From: an uncultured Gammaproteobacteria bacterium
GTDB taxonomy: Bacteria > Pseudomonadota > Gammaproteobacteria > PS1 > Pseudothioglobaceae
Assembly (NCBI GenBank): GCA_902513495.1
Contig: CABXNH010000001.1
Coordinates: 69,858 to 105,377 of the forward strand
Direction of reading: 5' to 3'
Length of the DNA: 35,520 nt
The position numbers and the translations under genes are program-made. Below the pieces are notes generated by a model. The model was not told the origin of the DNA. It ran no database searches and was given only the letters and a program-made list of their open reading frames with translations. Of the stretch, positions 33,284 to 35,520 are shown piece after piece; within the stretch, counting starts at the first letter, position 1, and the number at the start of each line of letters is the position of its first letter.

Positions 33284-33504
33284 AAACTACCTCTTACTAT
33301 AAATTAAAGATTATTGTAACTAACCCTTATTTTACTCCCTAAAAGAGTTATCCATTTCTATGGTGTTATTCTACCATCCAATATAGAATATAAATAAATA
33401 GATAAGAGCACTATGGTCTATATTAATATAAATTGATAAATGCTTTACTAGATTCAGCTATAGGCTTTAGTTTAAAGTCTGCCCATTACGCCAAAATAAT
33501 GAAT
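33284..33504. other. Gap between serA and the sulfotransferase-like gene
   Basis: These 221 bases are very AT-rich. They hold the ribosome site of the sulfotransferase gene (AGAGGT at 33290-33295, minus strand), a small inverted repeat ATGGT/ACCAT (33360-33377) and the degenerate tRNA 3'-end copy at 33469-33500. A GATAAGAGCACT at 33402-33413 also resembles the tRNA-Arg D-arm region, hinting at a decayed tRNA. No ORF is supported. Confidence 0.5.
33469..33500 (+). repeat. Degenerate copy of the tRNA-Arg 3' end (copy 2)
   Basis: AGTTTAAAGTCTGCCCA followed by TTACGCCAAAATAAT corresponds base for base, without gaps, to the tRNA-Arg T-arm, acceptor 3' strand and downstream flank at 32381-32412 (24 of 32 identical). 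The acceptor strand is altered (TTA for GGG), so it could not form a working tRNA. Confidence 0.55.
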
Positions 33505-34662
33505 TTAGAGTGCTCTTACTTTCAAAATCCCTTCAACTTTTTTTATATTTTCAATAACTGAGTTGGAAATCTCTTCTTCAATATCAATCAAGGTATATGC
33601 AAATTCACCCTTAGATTTATTAAGCATATCAACAATATTAGCCTCTTCTTCAGCTATAGCCTTTGTAATTTGACGAACCATATTTGGTATATTTCTGTGC
33701 GTAATGGCAAGACGCTCACTTCCAGCTCTTGGCATCTTTGCATCGGGAAAATTAACTGAATTAACGATATTTCCGTTTTCTAGATAGTCTTTGATTTGCT
33801 TTGCTATCATCATTGCACAATTCTCTTCTGCCTCTGAGGTAGATGCTCCAAGATGAGGAAGAGCGATGACTTTATCATGATTTTTTTTCTCATCAATAGG
33901 AAAGTCAGTAACGTAGTACTTTATCTTTCCACTGTCAAGAGATTTAACTAATTCTTCTTCATCAACAATACCATCTCTTGACATATTGATTACAACGCAG
34001 CCTTCTGGGAGAAGTGAAATTCTTTTTGCATTTAATAGGTTCTTTGTAGCGTTAACCAATGGGACATGAAACGACACGAAGTCACTCTTTGAAAATAACT
34101 CCTCTAAAGAAAGAGCCTCTTCAACGTCAGAAGATATTTTCCAAGCATTCTTTTTTGAAATTGAAGGATCATAACCAATAACATCCATTCCAAGCATACT
34201 CGCAGCATTCGCAATTTCAACGCCAATAGCGCCAAGACCAACAATTCCTAATGTTTTTCCAGGTAGTTCAGATCCAGAGTACTGCTTTTTACCATCTTCA
34301 ACAGTAGATTTAAGGTTGTCAAGAGGAAGACTATTAACGTAACTCCAACCTTGGCAGATATTTCGACTTGCCAATAGCATTGAAGAAATAACAAGCTCCT
34401 TAACAGCATTTGCATTAGCACCTGGTGTATTAAACACGACGACGCCATTATCACTCATCTTTTGAAGTGGAATATTATTGACACCTGCACCAGCCCTTCC
34501 AACAGCTTTTAGACTCTTTTCAATCTCCATATCATGCATTTTCGCACTTCGAACTAGAATAGCATCTGGATTTTCATTAGAAGTTGATACGTCATAAGTC
34601 TCTTTGGGAAATTTTTCTAAACCAAGGGGTGAAATATTATTAAGTACCTGTATTTTTTGCAT
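33505..34662 (-). CDS. serA: D-3-phosphoglycerate dehydrogenase
   Basis: First enzyme of serine synthesis, oxidising 3-phosphoglycerate with NAD+. The 385-residue protein has the substrate segment VGRAGAGVNNIPL, the dinucleotide loop GLGAIGVEIANAASMLGMDV, NMSRDGIVDEEEL with the catalytic-site Arg, and the His of LPHLGASTSEAEENCA. A C-terminal ACT domain (about 315-385, from HRNIPNMVRQITKAIAEEEA) suggests serine feedback. It lacks the long intervening domain of 500-residue enzymes. Its ATG overlaps the serC stop by one base (TAATG), so the two are translationally coupled. Confidence 0.95.
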   Translation of the reverse strand: MQKIQVLNNISPLGLEKFPKETYDVSTSNENPDAILVRSAKMHDMEIEKSLKAVGRAGAGVNNIPLQKMSDNGVVVFNTPGANANAVKELVISSMLLASRNICQGWSYVNSLPLDNLKSTVEDGKKQYSGSELPGKTLGIVGLGAIGVEIANAASMLGMDVIGYDPSISKKNAWKISSDVEEALSLEELFSKSDFVSFHVPLVNATKNLLNAKRISLLPEGCVVINMSRDGIVDEEELVKSLDSGKIKYYVTDFPIDEKKNHDKVIALPHLGASTSEAEENCAMMIAKQIKDYLENGNIVNSVNFPDAKMPRAGSERLAITHRNIPNMVRQITKAIAEEEANIVDMLNKSKGEFAYTLIDIEEEISNSVIENIKKVEGILKVRAL

Positions 34663-35520
34663 TAGCCAAAATCCTTTTCAAAATCGTTCATAAAGCTCAC
34701 AAGAGCATCAACACCCTCTTGCGGCATCGCGTTATAAATACTCGCTCTCATTCCGCCGACACTACGATGACCCTTAAGTGCAAGCAAATTTGCATCTTTT
34801 GAGCGCTCTAAGAACACACTATTAAGCTTCTCATCTGCAAGTAAAAAAGGTACATTCATCCATGAACGATATTTTACTGAAACCGGATTAGAATAAAAAT
34901 CTGAGCTATCAATTGCACTATAGAGTGTCTCAGCTTTAGCCTTATTAATTTTTTGCATAGCAGAAAGACCTCCCTGCTCTTTTAACCATTCAAATACCAA
35001 TCCAGCTGCATACCATGGGAACGTCGCAGGGGTATTAAACATAGAGTCATTATTGGCTTGAGTGGCATAATCAAAAAGCTTTGGCTGACCATTAACAACA
35101 TGACCTATCAAATCCTCTCTGACAATCACAATTGTGAGGCCTGATGGTCCAATATTTTTTTGTGCACCTGCATAAATAATGCCATATTTAGAGACATCTA
35201 TCTCACGCGATAGTATAGTTGAAGACATATCTGCAGCAATCGGCATAGAGACATCTGGGATGTAATCAAACTCTAATCCAGCAATCGTTTCATTCGGAGT
35301 GTAATGAAAATAAGAAGCATCTTCATCAACTTTCCAATCTTGAAAATCCTCAATGTCAGTAAAGTTATTACCTGAACTATCAGTACATATATTCACATCG
35401 CAGTATCGTTTTGCCTCAGCAATAGCCTTAACTGACCAATGCCCTGTATTCGCGTAATTTGCCTTAGAGCCACCCCTTAAAAGGTTAATCGGTACCATAG
35501 AAAATTGAGCCGATGCACCG
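34662..35520 (-). CDS. serC: Phosphoserine aminotransferase, C-terminal part (5' end outside window)
   Basis: PLP enzyme converting 3-phosphohydroxypyruvate to phosphoserine. The frame is open through the window edge; the residues before the ATG at 35498 read GASAQFS, the conserved SerC N-terminal segment, so that ATG is internal. Visible motifs include LRGGSKANYANTGHWS, the VSMPIAADMSSTILSR region with the PLP Asp, and the Schiff-base Lys in YAGAQKNIGPSGL, followed by FNTPATFPWYAAGL and GGMRASIYNAMPQEGV at the end. It is upstream of serA in a serC-serA operon. Confidence 0.97.
   Translation of the reverse strand, partial: GASAQFSMVPINLLRGGSKANYANTGHWSVKAIAEAKRYCDVNICTDSSGNNFTDIEDFQDWKVDEDASYFHYTPNETIAGLEFDYIPDVSMPIAADMSSTILSREIDVSKYGIIYAGAQKNIGPSGLTIVIVREDLIGHVVNGQPKLFDYATQANNDSMFNTPATFPWYAAGLVFEWLKEQGGLSAMQKINKAKAETLYSAIDSSDFYSNPVSVKYRSWMNVPFLLADEKLNSVFLERSKDANLLALKGHRSVGGMRASIYNAMPQEGVDALVSFMNDFEKDFG

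Overview
The window is one continuous stretch of chromosomal, mostly housekeeping DNA from an AT-rich Gram-negative bacterium. LpxC and UppP (outer-membrane and wall synthesis), FtsA, RNase E whose catalytic residues fall on the E. coli numbering, a HolD-like polymerase subunit, a ubiquinone hydroxylase and CCA-encoding tRNA genes all point to the Gammaproteobacteria. My best guess is a marine, small-genome lineage such as SUP05/Arctic96BD-19 (Thioglobaceae). That is inference from gene content and base composition: no rRNA or sulfur-oxidation gene is present to settle it. There is no phage, IS element or CRISPR array.

Layout. 1-453: C-terminal end of a PLP decarboxylase (+). 516-3639 (-): mgtE, a DUF2007 protein, a LysE exporter, a VOC protein, and hpf. 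3640-3964: a divergent gap with a structured RNA candidate ending in a clear intrinsic terminator. 3965-6039 (+): argD-argF. 6036-12866 (-): ilvB-ilvN-ilvC-pssA-[leuL leader]-leuA-holD-queH, a branched-chain amino acid cluster. 12987-21017 (-): midA-like methyltransferase, uppP, pepN, pncC, dusA, ftsA, lpxC, packed with overlaps. 21091-25052 (+): folM-like reductase, rne, aroE. 25030-31611 and 31638-32153 (-): pdxH, ubiM-like, Sel1 protein, an msrA-Trx-msrB fusion, a lipoprotein, tRNA-Val, pyrF, an SGNH hydrolase and a glycine-zipper protein. 32329-32405 (+): tRNA-Arg(CCU). 32414-33283 (-): a sulfotransferase-like gene that appears to start at AUU. 33505-35520 (-): serA and the C-terminal part of serC.

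How the parts work together. IlvB/IlvN and IlvC make the common precursors of valine and leucine, and LeuA commits 2-ketoisovalerate to leucine. A 24-codon ORF with eight Leu codons, ending inside a hairpin just upstream of leuA, looks like an attenuation leader that senses charged tRNA-Leu. ArgD/ArgF make citrulline from N-acetylglutamate semialdehyde via ornithine; SerC/SerA make serine. UppP, LpxC and FtsA cover envelope growth and division, but ftsZ is not between ftsA and lpxC, where many Gram-negatives keep it.

The best items to follow up are the leuA leader peptide, the structured RNA before argD, the AUU-start sulfotransferase gene, the imperfect copy of the tRNA-Arg 3' end that brackets that gene, and the MsrA-thioredoxin-MsrB domain order.
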